A stretch of DNA of 64,000 nt from Chlamydoabsidia padenii (GCA_025330725.1 JAIWND010000060.1:1-64000), one strand, 5' to 3'. Shown: positions 30,680 through 42,870, counted from the first letter of the stretch. The notes: generated by a model from the letters alone, not told the origin. Program-made: numbers and translations.

Positions 30680-33600
30680 ATGTCTCTATCAGCTACATCC
30701 TCTCCTTCTTCACACATTGAAAACGACGACGACTTGGGAAACGAATTGGAACGCTATTGTAGAAGATGTCGGAAGTCATGCCCAGTTGCTTTGTTTGCTG
30801 GTCGACGGATTGATTACAAAACGTGTTTGAATTGTCGTAATCGGGATACAGCAGTACCTGTGCGTCCTGATTTCGCTGATTTGATTCCTATTGAACAACT
30901 TGCCGACAGCTTTGATGATACTCCTTCACCAGATACTGATATCATCTTTGACGGCCATTTGTTTATCGATGACGGCCATATCGACAACACGGACGAGCAG
31001 TTCGTCGAAGCAATTTACATGGCAGTGGAACATGCTGGTGGATACCGATACACCAAGAAAAACATTGTCGATCCAAAGAAGCGGCACTCGGTGGCATTTG
31101 TAGGTCTGTGTGCCTAGCGGACCGATGTCAATCAACAACGTCTACTGAACGAATTGGCAAGGTTGGGCCGGCGGATGACAACTTATGATTGTGGTGGCGA
31201 ACTTTCCGGTGGGATCTATCGACAACAAAGATGGGTAACCTTCACCATAAAACACCAGGAACAGCACGAGCCCCACAGCGAAGACGACCATCCAAGCAAC
31301 TCCCATTGACGCCCGGGAATTCATCGCTACGTATGCCCACCAGTTGACCTCTGGGGATCTATTCGCCAAGGTGCAACGACAATTTTGGTACAACATCTCC
31401 CGCGCACAGGTGTATTACTGGAAGAGTCAGGCACCTGTTCACCATTACAAGTGTGCTGATTATCAGATGGAATCATCAAGAATCTTGGTGCGCGAATACC
31501 GGGACGCTGACTTCCGGGAGGTAAAAGAAAAAAAAAGGGGGGTGGGAAAAAAAGGTCAGGGTAAACGGAAAAGTAATTTGGGTGATTACATGGTTTAAAC
31601 AGTGTGTGTATTGGCTTTTTTTTTTTTTTTTTTTTTTTTTTGCTAAATTAAAGCGAATCATGACTCTGGTGAATAATGGTAACAATGACAACTACTCTTC
31701 CGATTACTTGACGAACTAGTATTAGACTTAATACTATTATTAGATTTAGTATAGATTGGTTGGGTGTTTGTTATTTAAATTAAAAACTTGTTTTAACAAT
31801 ATTTGTCTCCTCTTTGTTTGTTTGTATTAGTTGTTTTGGGAAGATAATGATCATTGGCGGGGGTTGGGGTTCACCACAATGTTTTTTGATTTGTGTGTTG
31901 GATCTGACCAGGTTGTTGAATATTTCGTGAATTCTACCTACAAGACCAATCGTCTCGAGAGCGAATTGTTTGGTGTCATAGCAAATATCAATGGTTGTGG
32001 GTACCCTGTAGCCTATTTTCTTTATTCCAAAAAGTACCGCAGATCAGAAGTAGCTGAAGCATGCAAAGTGGTGGCATTATGTTGCTATTTCCGGGCTCTC
32101 CGCGATCGTGGGCTGTCACCTTATTGCAACTTTGTTAGTCTAGCTTTCTCCCCACTATCAACAACAGGCCTCAGGTTGCCAGACAAGCAAGATGCCCTGA
32201 AGAAAATATAAAAGTCACTTTTGAAATAATGGAAAAGCACTACTGCTATCCTCAAGGAATTTCTCGAGGTAAGATAAAGTTATAAATCATTTTATGCACG
32301 TCATTACCTAAAACAGAAATTCATGCATTTTTTCAGGTACCGTTTTAACTTCCGACCAAATCCACCAAGCTTGCGCCAGGAAAATATATGGCTACTGTGT
32401 GCGTAAATCGTTGCCAGATGCTTGGGCTTACTTGTGGAGATCATGGTATACAGAGCGCCAATGGGTTCTCCGGGCTTGTTGTAGTGCCTCTGGTATGATA
32501 TTCCTACATCGAATTCCACCATGTTGATAGAAGCTCACTGGCGTGTCCTGAAAAGAAACCACTTCTATTGTTACAACCGACCTTGACAAGGCTTTTTGGC
32601 ATATTTAATCATAACCAAGCATTGTGAACAACTGATCAACCAGTACAATCACAGAATAGTTCTCCGCAGAGACCCCTCTAAATGGAAACGATTGTTTGTG
32701 AGCATCTGGAAATCGCTAAAAGAACGTCAAGGTAAAAAAAAAAAAAGATGACGACCACTACAATGTGTTATCACACTATGAAAGCAAAAGATACTAACTT
32801 GTTCTTTATATCAATAGAAAGTCAAAACAATTATGCCACTGATAGTGATGCCTGGGTATGTGGCTACCCATCCTTTTTCATCAACCGCTTTTTGTTATGT
32901 AAACATTTAGTTAGAAGACATAGCGTTGGCACAATAATCATCGGATGATACTTTATCAAAAGATCCCACCAAGCACTATATATAACATTGATTGAGGTAA
33001 AAAGGAGTTTTATAACAATATATATATATATATATAAGTAACAACCAGATCAACTACATAAACTAATCCTTATATACTATACTACACTATAAATTACATT
33101 AAAAAATCAACAAGACCACGAAACACACACCATACCGGTCAAATCAATGATCGCCCCCATCTTGATTAAACCGCAAATCGTCCTACTCAAACTGCTACCC
33201 CTGTTTCCAGAATCATTTCCATTGATAGTGATGAAGATGAAGATGTTATTATTGAGGTTGATAATGTCGTTGAAGGTGATGAAGGTAGTTTGGATTTCGA
33301 TTTTGGTTTCGGTGCTTCTGTTGGTAGTGCTGTTGTTGATGATCCTGTTGGTGGTGCTCCATTTGTTGACGGTGATCCCAGTGTTGATCAATCCGATAGT
33401 GTACTTGATCTCCTTTATCGTGGTGACACCGAGCAACAACGCCTCAATCATGAATTATACATGAGAGACATAATACAGAGTATGCGAAGACGCCGTCAAA
33501 GAATTAGAGAAGAACAGCAATGACTCCAAGAAGAAGAAGACAACTTGAATCTTGTAGAAAAAAGTTATAATCAACTTATTACAGAAGATCAGGCAACCAT

Positions 33601-33700
33601 ATTCAACACAACCACCAACCGAGACCAATATTTGGACGACGTTATTCGCTTCAGACGTGCGCGCCACCACCTACAACTTGGGGTCAGTACAATCCCAATA
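30680..33700 (+). pseudogene. MULE (Mutator-like) transposase, decayed
   Basis: Pieces in different frames form one MULE-type protein. The N-terminal part is MSLSATSSPSSHIENDDDLG with a Cys cluster (RYCRRCRKSC...CLNC), then RMTTYDCGGELSGGIYRQQR. The DDE-region opening is YFVNSTYKTNRLESELFGVI with NINGCGYPVAYFLY (31900-32030). After a damaged stretch come EAHWRVLKRNHFYCYNRP and the SWIM-type zinc-finger region WVCGYPSFFINRFLLCKHLV, in which one zinc Cys reads Tyr. The acidic, Arg-rich tail (ISIDSDEDEDVIIEVDNVVE...RRRRQRIREEQQ) has an in-frame TGA at 33522-33524 before LQEEEDNLNLVEKSY. Several frameshifts and stops make it a pseudogene. Confidence 0.75.
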
Positions 33701-33893
33701 CCCGCCACATTGATTAAAATAAGCTTTATAATTAGTTTCATAGTCTTTTTTATCTTTATATATATATATATATATCTTACCAATTACCATTCCTTTTTGA
33801 AGACTACATATTAAAATCCACTTCGTGATAATTCATCGACCTAGCTACCCATTAATTATAAAGAAGAAAGAAAGGAAAAAAACAAGTCCCCAT

Positions 33894-33911
33894 GGATTTA
33901 CCCGGATAAAT
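33894..33911. repeat. MULE 3' terminal-repeat fragment
   Basis: GGATTTACCCGGATAAAT is the inverted counterpart of 30595-30612, with extra similarity inward (GGGGACTTG versus GGGGGCTTA, then A/T runs). It separates the MULE tail from Fanzor 2. Confidence 0.5.
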
Positions 33912-33991
33912 TTTCAGGCTTTTTGATTCTGGGGGAAGGAAAAGGTTCGTGTAACTTGCATAATTGTTGCCTTATCGTAGATCTTTGAAAT

Positions 33992-34929
33992 ATGACCCGT
34001 AAACCGTTTCGCCCCTTTTTCAATACGTCCTTTTGCTTGTCATACTTTTCGAATCTCCTTGAAAGAAAAACGCTCCCACAATCATCTATGGCCACTCTAC
34101 ATGCACTACACATTAACACTAAGTCAGTATATGATTACTCACAGAAGCATATGGACGACATCAGGGCACCCGACAACAGTATTATCACAGCGCCGTTAAA
34201 GCAAGTAAACACAAGGACGCTGATTTTTCAACATGTATTGACCTTGACAAAGCAATTATCTTATGCAAGAAACGAAATAGCAAGTTCGACCACAATATCA
34301 TCATCACATCATCAGGTACCTTATACCTTCAAGCCATATATGAAGCACCACCAACAACATCCCACTCACTTGTATCGACGGACATCAAAGCTGCTATCAA
34401 GGATTGGGCACCAATGGACAAACTGAAAGCGGAAGCATAAGACTTGCACAAAATCTTGAAGGGGAAGAAAAAAACCACAGGCCGATCAAAGACGAGCATT
34501 ATCGGTGACAAAAAAGGCAATTAAAGCATCTTTGAAAAATACCAGAAGCACTACTAATTTGGATGAAAAAAAGAAGCTGGCAAAGGAAAAGGACTTAATC
34601 ATCGAAAAACGCAAACAGCAATCCGAGGTGATTAACAAGATGAACTATGACATCATAGACCTGTACCAACAAATTAATAAAGTCGACATGAAAAAGTCCC
34701 TTTTCTACAACGATAATGTGACTCCATCAACATCATCGGCATCAAAAACAACACCTTCAACAGCTCCTTACAAGAAAAAGATGTCAAATATATTGGTGCC
34801 GATCCTGGGGTCAAGACGATGGCGACCGTTGCTAAAATGAACTCATACCAAGCTGGCTGGTACTTGCTGACATCAAACCGATTCGAACCATTGACTTCTT
34901 GAATGAACGAACAATCTCTTGACGAATTT

Positions 34930-34980
<51 letters not shown>

Positions 34981-35027
34981 AGGTGTCGACGTCAAGTATT
35001 ACATCAAGTCCATAGCAAGCATATCTC

Positions 35028-35058
<31 letters not shown>

Positions 35059-35677
35059 TAGAGATGAAGAAACCAACCAATATCACAGATAGGGAAGCCA
35101 TGATATCCGATATTGCACGGCAAAGCTCGACAAAATCCAATCAATCAAATGGAGTACTACAAACCATCAGAACCGCATAATTATTTCGAGCTGATCTCTG
35201 TAACTTCTATCACGATTCTCCCTGGCTGAAGAAACAAAAGAAAGGAAGATCAAGATTCACATTGAAGGCATACTCTTGGGCATCAAAAGCAATGATGAAG
35301 GTCCCTTATGTTCCTGGCACTTTCATGGGCTCCACTGTATTTTACGGAAATTCTGGAAAAGGCTATCAAAGCCGGATTAAAGGCTATGGAAGAAGAAGCA
35401 CTGAAATCTTACAGCAGCTTGTCAAAAACAAAGCAAACTTACTCTAAACCATGTGGTACACCCTCGAGGAATGAATGGAAGTGCTAACTTGGGGGTCGTA
35501 AATTGCATCAATCCAGATTGTTTTAGACGGAAAAGAGGATTTGCATCTGGGAGCCGTGATGAAAACGCCGCCAAGATCGGCGTTTACAAAGATGCATTGA
35601 AAATGCCTTACCCAGCATTTTCGCCATCAACAGCAACAAATCTGTTCGAGTGCCTTTTTGGTGATGTCAGATCTTGA
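33992..35677 (+). pseudogene. Fanzor-like nuclease, locus 2 (decayed)
   Basis: The N-terminal part reads MTRKPFRPFFNTSFCLSYFS and later a Lys-rich helical segment (ATKKAIKASLKNTR, DEKKKLAKEKDLIIEKRKQQ) in a shifted frame. The first RuvC motif is YIGADPGVKTMATVAKMNSY (Asp codon 34801-34803), again out of frame with what precedes. After an AT microsatellite and an A run come GRSRFTLKAYSWASKAMMKV, VFYGNSGKGYQSRIKGYGRR, and then LGVVNCINPDCF...GSRDENAAK with the last catalytic Asp at 35558-35560. The segment that should carry the middle Glu and first CxxC is garbled. It is close to locus 3 in sequence. At least four frame breaks. Confidence 0.78.
34932..34978. repeat. (AT)n microsatellite within Fanzor 2
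   Basis: About 23 AT dinucleotides, expanded inside a dead coding region; a run of A follows at 35029-35056. Confidence 0.9.
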
Positions 35678-35885
35678 AAAAAAAAAAAATATGATTCGCC
35701 ACTTTTCCAGAGAAGGAATTGTAATGCAGTAGCTTGCTACTGATGGTGAGTTACATGAACCCCTCGTATCCGCAAATTTTCACTAACTGGTATTTTCATT
35801 CTCCGACTAATCGTTGCAAAATTAAAGTTATGCGGTGTTGTGTGAATACCAACTCGACGATCTTTATTGTAATAGTAAACCATTC

Positions 35886-37550
35886 TCACTTTGTCTTGTT
35901 ATATTCGGGCTGTGAAGTGAGATCCAGATTGGTATCCTCCAATACTCCATAAACATCACTCGAGTTCTCCCTACTACCAGACAAATCAGGTTTAAAGTTT
36001 TCTGAATAAGAGAACGAGTGTCTCGCTCTACGAATGGGATGGTATTTGAGAAACTAGAGTGTGTTTATGTTTATGGGAGAGAGAAAGAAATGTTATTTAC
36101 CAAATATTTTTATGAAAAGAAAAAAGCCTTACCGCTCCAATGGCACCTAGATGACCTTCATGTCTCAAAAACAAGGCTTTTATTGTACCTTTAGACCAGA
36201 ACTGAATAGCATAAGATAGGGTATTCATAGTAATGGGGTGACCACGGATAAAACAACCACCAAAGTAAATTCGTTTGATATCATGTTGTTGGGCATTTAA
36301 ATAAGCAATCTGACCAATGTTATTACTTTAAAAAGAAGAATAAGATTCCTTTTCATCTTCTTTGCAAGAGAGGAGAATGTATTTTACCTGACCATATATA
36401 ATAAACTCTTGGCAATATCTGATGACTTGAATTGTCCTTGGGCTGGATGTTGGCCTTTTTTGAATACTTTACCAAAACTTGAAGCGATCCTAGTTGATTT
36501 GAGTCCCAATTTTGAATAGTCTGATCCATAAATGTCACCCACTAGTAAATCCACATTCCTATTATCCCCTGTCACTGACGTTTCCAACATTTCTTTTTAG
36601 AGTGGGGAGTTAGTAGTGGAGAAGATGTATGTTTTTTTTAGCTACTACCATCAAAAGACGAGGCGTTGGTCAATAGTGAGAGTAAACCCCATAAAGTACC
36701 ACCACCCAACTGAAAGAAGAAAAATGAGTGCAAGTCAAAGAAAACGTTTTTTTTTTTCTTCTCTTACGGATGTGCCACTGATACGAGAGAATTGGCCAGG
36801 GCCTGTCACTTTAAGCAAACTTGTTGCAAGATTCATGCAAAGCGGTGATTGAAAAAAAGATGAGTTATTTTTCCTCCCTTCTCGAGATGATCCTCTTACC
36901 TAACCCCCGAGCCAATATTGACAAGCTATAAAACATAAAATGAAAACATCAGTCCCCAAACATTCCCCCCCCCCATTGTATCCTCCACTTACGATATAAG
37001 GATACACATTTTCAGGTGAAGGTTCGAATTGTAAAGGAGGTACAGCTTGTTCATCATACGTAAACACTTCATAAGGAATCTCGGTCATGAAGAAATCCAA
37101 ACCAGTGATTAAACATTCCATTTCATCTTCTTTTTGTATTTTCATGTGAGGTAGTCGAGACTTTAGTTTTTCTTCATAAACATACGCCCCGCCACCAGTG
37201 GTTTTCAATACCATGCGTCGATTGTCTTTGGGAACCAGCTGATCAATGAACGAAATACATTGATCAATCTTTTCCGTCTCAAACTTTTTAAAACAAAGTC
37301 GACCACCATCATCTCCACTTGGGGTGAAATAGACAATCTTGGCAAGTGAACCCCCAATCTAGTTTGGTGCAATATGAAAAAAAAAAAAAAAAAAAAGAGT
37401 CAGTTTCCTAGCACGCACAAAAAAAAAAAAGAGGTAAATTACATCTACGGCGATTTGGGCAACATGATCCGTTTGATTAGGTAAAACGATGTCCCTTGTT
37501 TCATGAGTCGTCATGGGAGTTTCTGAGACTGAAGCACCAAGTACATTCAT
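35886..37550 (-). CDS. CAB1: Pantothenate kinase (eukaryotic PanK type)
   Basis: Phosphorylates pantothenate with ATP, the first and rate-setting step of CoA synthesis, in the cytosol. Eight exons join in frame: 37443-37550, 36993-37358, 36900-36925, 36768-36819, 36649-36709, 36388-36592, 36132-36326, 35886-36054. Motifs in order: [14 protein letters not shown] (ATP-binding, ASKHA fold), [101 protein letters not shown] and the C-terminal [19 protein letters not shown]. Exon 3 is only 26 nt. The 3' exon adds a ~55-residue polar tail. The start sits after a 30-residue leader. All expected blocks present. Confidence 0.94.
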
Positions 37551-37693
37551 TATAAAAAGGTATTTTATGTTTATAAAAAATATGTTTGTAGAAAGTATTG
37601 TTTTTATTACGCGGTAAAAAAAAATAAGAGAGACTACATTATGTACACAATGCGGGGGTTTAACCTTTTTTTTTATTTATACAGACACCACTA

Positions 37694-38143
37694 TCATGTC
37701 TGTTGTTGCTGTTGTTGCTGTTGTTGCTTCATTACTTGTTGTTCCAGTTCCTTGACTTGATCATCATACCTGGCCAGTTCTTGTTTCAGTTCCGCTTCTT
37801 CCTTGATCAGAGACTCCAAATCGACTTGATCATCATTAATATGTTCTGTCAGTCTAGCTTCCCGATCGGTGACTTGAAGATCAAGAATCTGTGCGAGTTT
37901 TTGTGCCTGTTTAATTTTCTGTTCTAATTGTTGTTGTAAGTGTCGACATGGCATTGGTAAAGAAGGGTCATTGGTGGTGGTGGTGGTGGTGGGTAATAAT
38001 GGATCAGTGTGGCGCATCAAGGCTTTATTGACACGTCGATATATCTGTGCTTGTTTCAGATGTTCTTGTGCTTGTTCATCTTTACAGTTCTGTATATCTT
38101 GTTGTACAAGATAAAGTTGTGAGGCTGTGGTATCAGGAAGCAT
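37694..38143 (-). CDS. Small coiled-coil protein with poly-Gln C-terminus
   Basis: 149 residues, single exon, starts MLPDTTASQLYLVQQDIQNC. It has heptad-like helices (LQQQLEQKIKQAQKLAQILD; ESLIKEEAELKQELARYDDQ), a short Thr run in the middle and ends in nine Gln before a final Thr. Its promoter region is shared with the end of Fanzor 3. I do not recognise the family; a small adaptor or complex subunit is possible. The intact frame between pantothenate kinase and a transposon remnant favours a real gene. Confidence 0.55.
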   Translation of the reverse strand: MLPDTTASQLYLVQQDIQNCKDEQAQEHLKQAQIYRRVNKALMRHTDPLLPTTTTTTNDPSLPMPCRHLQQQLEQKIKQAQKLAQILDLQVTDREARLTEHINDDQVDLESLIKEEAELKQELARYDDQVKELEQQVMKQQQQQQQQQT

Positions 38144-38301
38144 TGTTGAAAGTAAAAAGAAGGGAAAACATCACCAATAACTTGAATTTTTCGTCGAATA
38201 AGCGGAGAATAAAATGCCAGTTAGCATATCGTGGATATTACCATGTATGTGGCTTTTTTGACTTACCGTTATACATGTGAAAGACCCCACAAACGCCCGC
38301 C

Positions 38302-39414
38302 TCAAGGGACGGATGCCCCAGATTCTCTAATCCAAGAGATAGCCGGAGCATGGATCATGGCAGCCAAAGTATTTATTGCTGCTGCTGATGTTTTTGTTTT
38401 TGGTCTGTTGGAAAATACTGGGTAATCCATTAAAGTAATTTCCTTGTACAATCCAGTCTTGAGGATATTGATCGCTGCATTGTTGTCCCGACCGCGCGTA
38501 GAGTAATCCTGTTGACGGCTGAAGCAATCTTTATTGATACAGTAGACAATGCCGAGATTGGTTTTGTTATTGGCCTTTTGAGGGTGTTGCAAACGCGAAT
38601 CACAAAAACAGCACCACTTCGATAAATATTCGTTGGTGCCTATAAGTGTACAAAGATGCTTAAGATTGTGTTGTAATGATTGAGTGCTGCGTTTGTCGGA
38701 CCCCTTGATTCTTGACCCAAAACCTCTCCCAGCATCGCCATAGAAAATAAAGGTATCTTGTTTCTTTGTATCCTTTGGAAAGATTGTTGTTGCCACAGTA
38801 CCATAAGCTTTATCCCGGAATCTTGATCGTTCACCGCCTTGTTTCTTTCTTGGCCCAATTGGAACCATGATAGAATCTAACTAATTCATCCTTGCAACGT
38901 TTTCCAGCGTTACGCTTGTCTTCAATATTTGATTTGGCCGCTTTAGATAGAGAACTTTCCAACGCGTATATGCTGGTATCATCACCATCGTTGTCTTGTC
39001 TTTCCTTCTTGTTTTCATTCTTTTTATGTTGAAGTTGATGACGATAAAAAGTACTTCTTGACTTGCAGTTGATATTGCTTGCATTTATTTTACAACTGTT
39101 AAATTTCATGAGCCGTTTGACTTTTCATGATCGTTTTTCAGTTCTTGAAGTGGAGGTGAATACTTGTTTGCGAGTAGCAGTGTGGAATAAGCTTAACCAC
39201 AGTCCACGGAAACAGCACTTGCCATAGGGTTGACTCCTGGGTCGACGCCAATATAACTGCCTTTTTCGATCAACAAATTACCAGTTGGAGGAGAACGATT
39301 TTGCTTTCTACCATGAATCGTATCATATATGCTTGCTTTTTGCTTGTTCAGCTCATCGATTTGATGTGTCTGCAGCCCGCTTTCTTTTACGTCTTTCAGC
39401 AAGAGACAAAGCAC
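38302..39414 (-). pseudogene. Fanzor-like nuclease, locus 3 (decayed)
   Basis: The first RuvC motif is SYIGVDPGVNPMASAVSV (Asp codon 39241-39243), with a stop four codons later. The middle part (KINASNINCKSRSTFYRHQL, DKRNAGKRCKDELVRFYHGS) lies in another frame. The last 188 codons are intact: ERSRFRDKAYGTVATTIF, FIFYGDAGRGFGSRIKG, TNEYLSKWCCFCDSRL (catalytic Glu plus CxxC), LGIVYCINKDCFSRQ (second Cys pair) and TRGRDNNAAINIL (last catalytic Asp). All three acidic residues are therefore recognisable, but in three frames. It follows a MULE remnant on the same strand. Confidence 0.82.
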
Positions 39415-40761
39415 CCGTTTTTACGGAATCGTCCATAAAATCGGGTACGACCATCTCATGCAGGATATACACGAGTACGTCGATACGCTGACTACGCAGA
39501 CCATTCAAGTACACTTCTTTCAATGTACGATGCCAACTTTTGACATAATTGCTTGTACGTATATCATAGTCGCACTAGTAAGTCATAATGTTTGAGGATA
39601 TAAAAAAAAAAAAAAAAAAAAAAAAGGTTTTTATTGTCAATAATCAACGTAATTCATACCACCACACCACATACAATCTATACTATACTATACTAATCTA
39701 TACTAATCTATACTAATCTATATTATGTGCACCACCACCCACCATACACACACAGTCACCAGATCGACACCACCAAATAACGTATCTGTCTATAAGCTTG
39801 GGACCAGTTTGACATAAATGCAAACATAAACATTCCTTCTTTCATGAGATGGATGTTTTTCGTGAAGCATTGACCACCCGATGATTTGATCTTGTCCTGC
39901 CACAACATCAAACTTTGGTCGACATGAGCATGCAGGCGGGAAGACTTCGTCATAAATTTGTTGATTTGGTAATATATAGACTGGTACGATAGGCGATGAG
40001 ATTCCTCGATGTTGGCATTGGTACCCATTTCCAGCATCACCGCAAGCTTGGCCCTGTCTTGACGAAGGATCCCTTTGATGCTTTTCCAGTTAAAGTGACT
40101 TTCCACCAAGTCTTGGAGCACCAAACGAGCATCACGGCTGATGGGAGCAATAGCCATATCATCAACACTACCAGGGACGTGATTGTCGTGTTTCCAGTTG
40201 TATTCAATTTCGACTTGATCAGGATTGTCTTCACTGGATGTCACCTTTATATAAGCATTGCAATTACATGGGAGCAGTTCATTGGTTCGGTTGAGATTAG
40301 CAGGTGCCTTGTAATTACCCCGTCTGTTACATTCCTACAACTAAAAAAAAAAAAAAAAAAGACGGTGAATATGTGGTATACATATATCACAGTTACTAAA
40401 AAGACTTTCCTCTTTGAAGTTCATTTTCGTTTTTCTTCTCCTGAAGGTATTGCTACTGTCGTCACGAGGGTTGTTGCTGCTTCCGTTGCTGGTTTGGTTG
40501 TTGGAAGGTCTTGGACAATCAGCAAATGCAGTTCCATCGTGATTACCAAATTGTTTCAAAAAACTTTTTGTTTTTGGCCATCCGGGGTCCAGAGGTTACG
40601 TTATAAAAGGTAGTGTTGGCTCGTTGCGATTCCCGTTGTAAAAACAACAGCCAATCCCGGCGGGGCACAATGCGAGTGGCAGGACAAATGGTGTCGTAAT
40701 CGTCCACCACACCAGTGACCCGTTGATTGAGCATGTTGACAGCTGATCGAATTAAAGACAT
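39415..40761 (-). pseudogene. MULE transposase remnant, internal deletion
   Basis: Read on the minus strand it begins MSLIRSAVNMLNQRVTGVVD with RDWLLFLQRESQRANTTFYN. A shifted frame follows with SNNQTSNGSSNNPRDDSSNT, then SRDARLVLQDLVESHFNWKS, NANIEESHRLSYQSIYYQIN and CFTKNIHLMKEGMFMFAFMS (39756-40244). The DDE catalytic centre is gone. A C-terminal piece (SNYVKSWHRTLKEVYLNGLR, RIDVLVYILHEMVVPDF) lies at 39440-39580, directly upstream of Fanzor 3. An (AATCTATACT)n-like tandem stretch (39675-39723) and a 24-base A run fill the gap. Confidence 0.65.
39590..39755. repeat. A run and TATACTA tandem repeats in the MULE/Fanzor 3 unit
   Basis: A 24-base A run at 39602-39625 and five or so ACTATACTATACTAATCT-type units at 39676-39724. 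They replace the deleted transposase core between its N- and C-terminal pieces. Confidence 0.7.
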
Positions 40762-40990
40762 TAGAGAGAGAGAGAGAGAGAAAGAGAGAAGAAAAGAAAA
40801 ACAAATTTCTTTTTCCATTTCACTAATATTTTGAAATGGCGCCTATCATCAATCGCATTGTCGGCATTTGAAAGTGATTTTTTAGACCTGTCCAATGATA
40901 TTGATCCTTTCTTAGGTCCCTTAATATATTTTTTGCAAAAACATTCCTCCTCCTCCCTCTTTCTTTCTTCTTTCTTTACTACTTTATTGA

Positions 40991-41620
40991 ATGACTCGAC
41001 CTACTGTATATACCCCTGTTGAAAATTATGATGAGACATCCATCTTATCTTCCACTTTAACTTCCACCAGTACAAATAATAACGGTGCCTTTTCCTCCAG
41101 TGATGCGACAAGTTGGGAGGAAGACCATCGACCCCTTTTACCTCATCGTGCCTCTTCCCAATACTGTCAAGACCAACCCAATGATGCCAATACACATATC
41201 CCTACAGCTACACCTTTTAGTTGTGCGATTAATTTGTCAAATACCATTCTAGGCACAGGCATGTTGGCCATGGTATGATGGATAGATAAATAGATAACTT
41301 GATAGATAGAACAGCTGACCGATAAGTTTAACTAACCTGCTTCTTTTTTTTTTTTTTTTCCTGTAGCCTTCTGCAATGGCATCGGTTGGGTTATTGCCGG
41401 GTATCCTTGTGATTTTAATATCAGCCATGGCCTCTGGATCGGGACTCTACTTTTTAACTTGCTGTGCTCGCCGTACGGAAGGACGTAATGCCTCCTTCTT
41501 TGCCATTTCCAAATTAACATGGCCTAAAATGGCTGTCGTGTTTGATTTGGCTATTGCTATCAAATGTTTTGGTGTAGCGATCAGCTACTTGATCATCATT
41601 GGTGATCTTATGCCTCAGGT

Positions 41621-41661
<41 letters not shown>

Positions 41662-42870
41662 AAACTGAATTAAAAAATCTGATTTGGACTGATCTGATCC
41701 ACTTTTATTGTTTTTTAGGTGGTGGCTTCTTTTTTTAACAATGCTGAACATGTTGCTATTCTAATGGATCGACGATTCTGGATTACATTATTCATGGTGA
41801 CAGCTGTCCTTCCTCTTAGTTTCCTTCGTAAATTGGATTCTTTGAAATATACAAGTGTGGTGGCTCTCATTGCTGTGGTTTATCTCTGTGTGATTGTGGT
41901 GGAACATTACTTTGCCGGCGATTTTACTCCTCCTCCTCAAGGTAGTGTTGAATTGATTACCTTTTCAAGTAAATTCTTTAGTCACTTGCCTGTGTTTGTC
42001 TTTGCATTCACTTGTCATCAAAATGTAAAGTACACTCCCTCCTTTCCTCCTTCCCTCCCTTTCACGACCAACTGACTAACTGACACTTTTAACCTTTTTT
42101 TTTCTTTACAATTCCTAGATCTTCTCGGTGTATAATGAACTTGAAGATAATAGTCAACGAGTAATCAACAAAACCATCGGAATCGCTATTGGATCATCAA
42201 CATTTATGTATGAACTCATTGCAATCCTTGGTTACCTTAGTTTTGGTAAAAATGTTAGTGGAAATGTGATCTCTGAATGTAAGTAACCAAGTGATATAGG
42301 CTGCTGCATATGGAGGGAGACTTTATACTCACTATATAATATACTTTTTTTTATTTTTTATTAGATCATCAAAGTCTCTTTGTGGCTTGTGGTCGATTGG
42401 CTATTGTTATCTTGGTGGTGTTTAGTTATCCATTACAAGCCCATCCATGTCGTGCTTCTTTGGATAAAGTCTTGGCTTGGAATAGTCCTAATACTCGTGG
42501 CCTTAAAGTACCACCTTTACCTTCCCCTTTTAAATATTTTGCCATGACCACAACCATTCTCATTTGTAGCTACTTGGTTGCCATCACTGTCACAAAATTG
42601 GATTTGGTATATATATATATATATATATATAGTAATAATATATCATCCCCATCTTTTACTGATTTTCTCTTTCTTAATATAGGTACTTGCTTTTGTTGGA
42701 TCTACCGGGTCTACTACTGTCTCATTCATACTTCCCGGCTTTTTTTATTTCAAGATTCATGAAAATGATCCATGGGAATACAAGAAAATAGCATCCCTTG
42801 GTTTGGCGATTTATGGTCTTTTGGTGATGGTCATTTGTTTGGCATTCAATATCATTCATTTGATTCATTA
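40991..42870 (+). CDS. Vacuolar-type amino acid transporter (AVT/SLC38-like, AAAP superfamily)
   Basis: Proton-coupled amino acid transport, probably at the vacuole. Six exons: 40991-41272, 41367-41618, 41719-42024, 42119-42278, 42365-42606, 42683-42870. A polar ~75-residue N-terminal tail precedes TM1, FSCAINLSNTILGTGMLAMP, with the N-T-I-x-G-x-G-x-L pattern of the family. Further helices include LPGILVILISAMASGSGLYF, CFGVAISYLIIIGDLMPQ, LKYTSVVALIAVVYLCVIVV, LPVFVFAFTCHQNIFSVYNE, LAIVILVVFSYPLQAHPCR and STTVSFILPGFFYFKI, giving about ten or eleven. The FAFTCHQNIFSVYNEL motif is typical of Avt5/6/7-like proteins. Intron 2 has a (CAA)n run. Confidence 0.9.
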
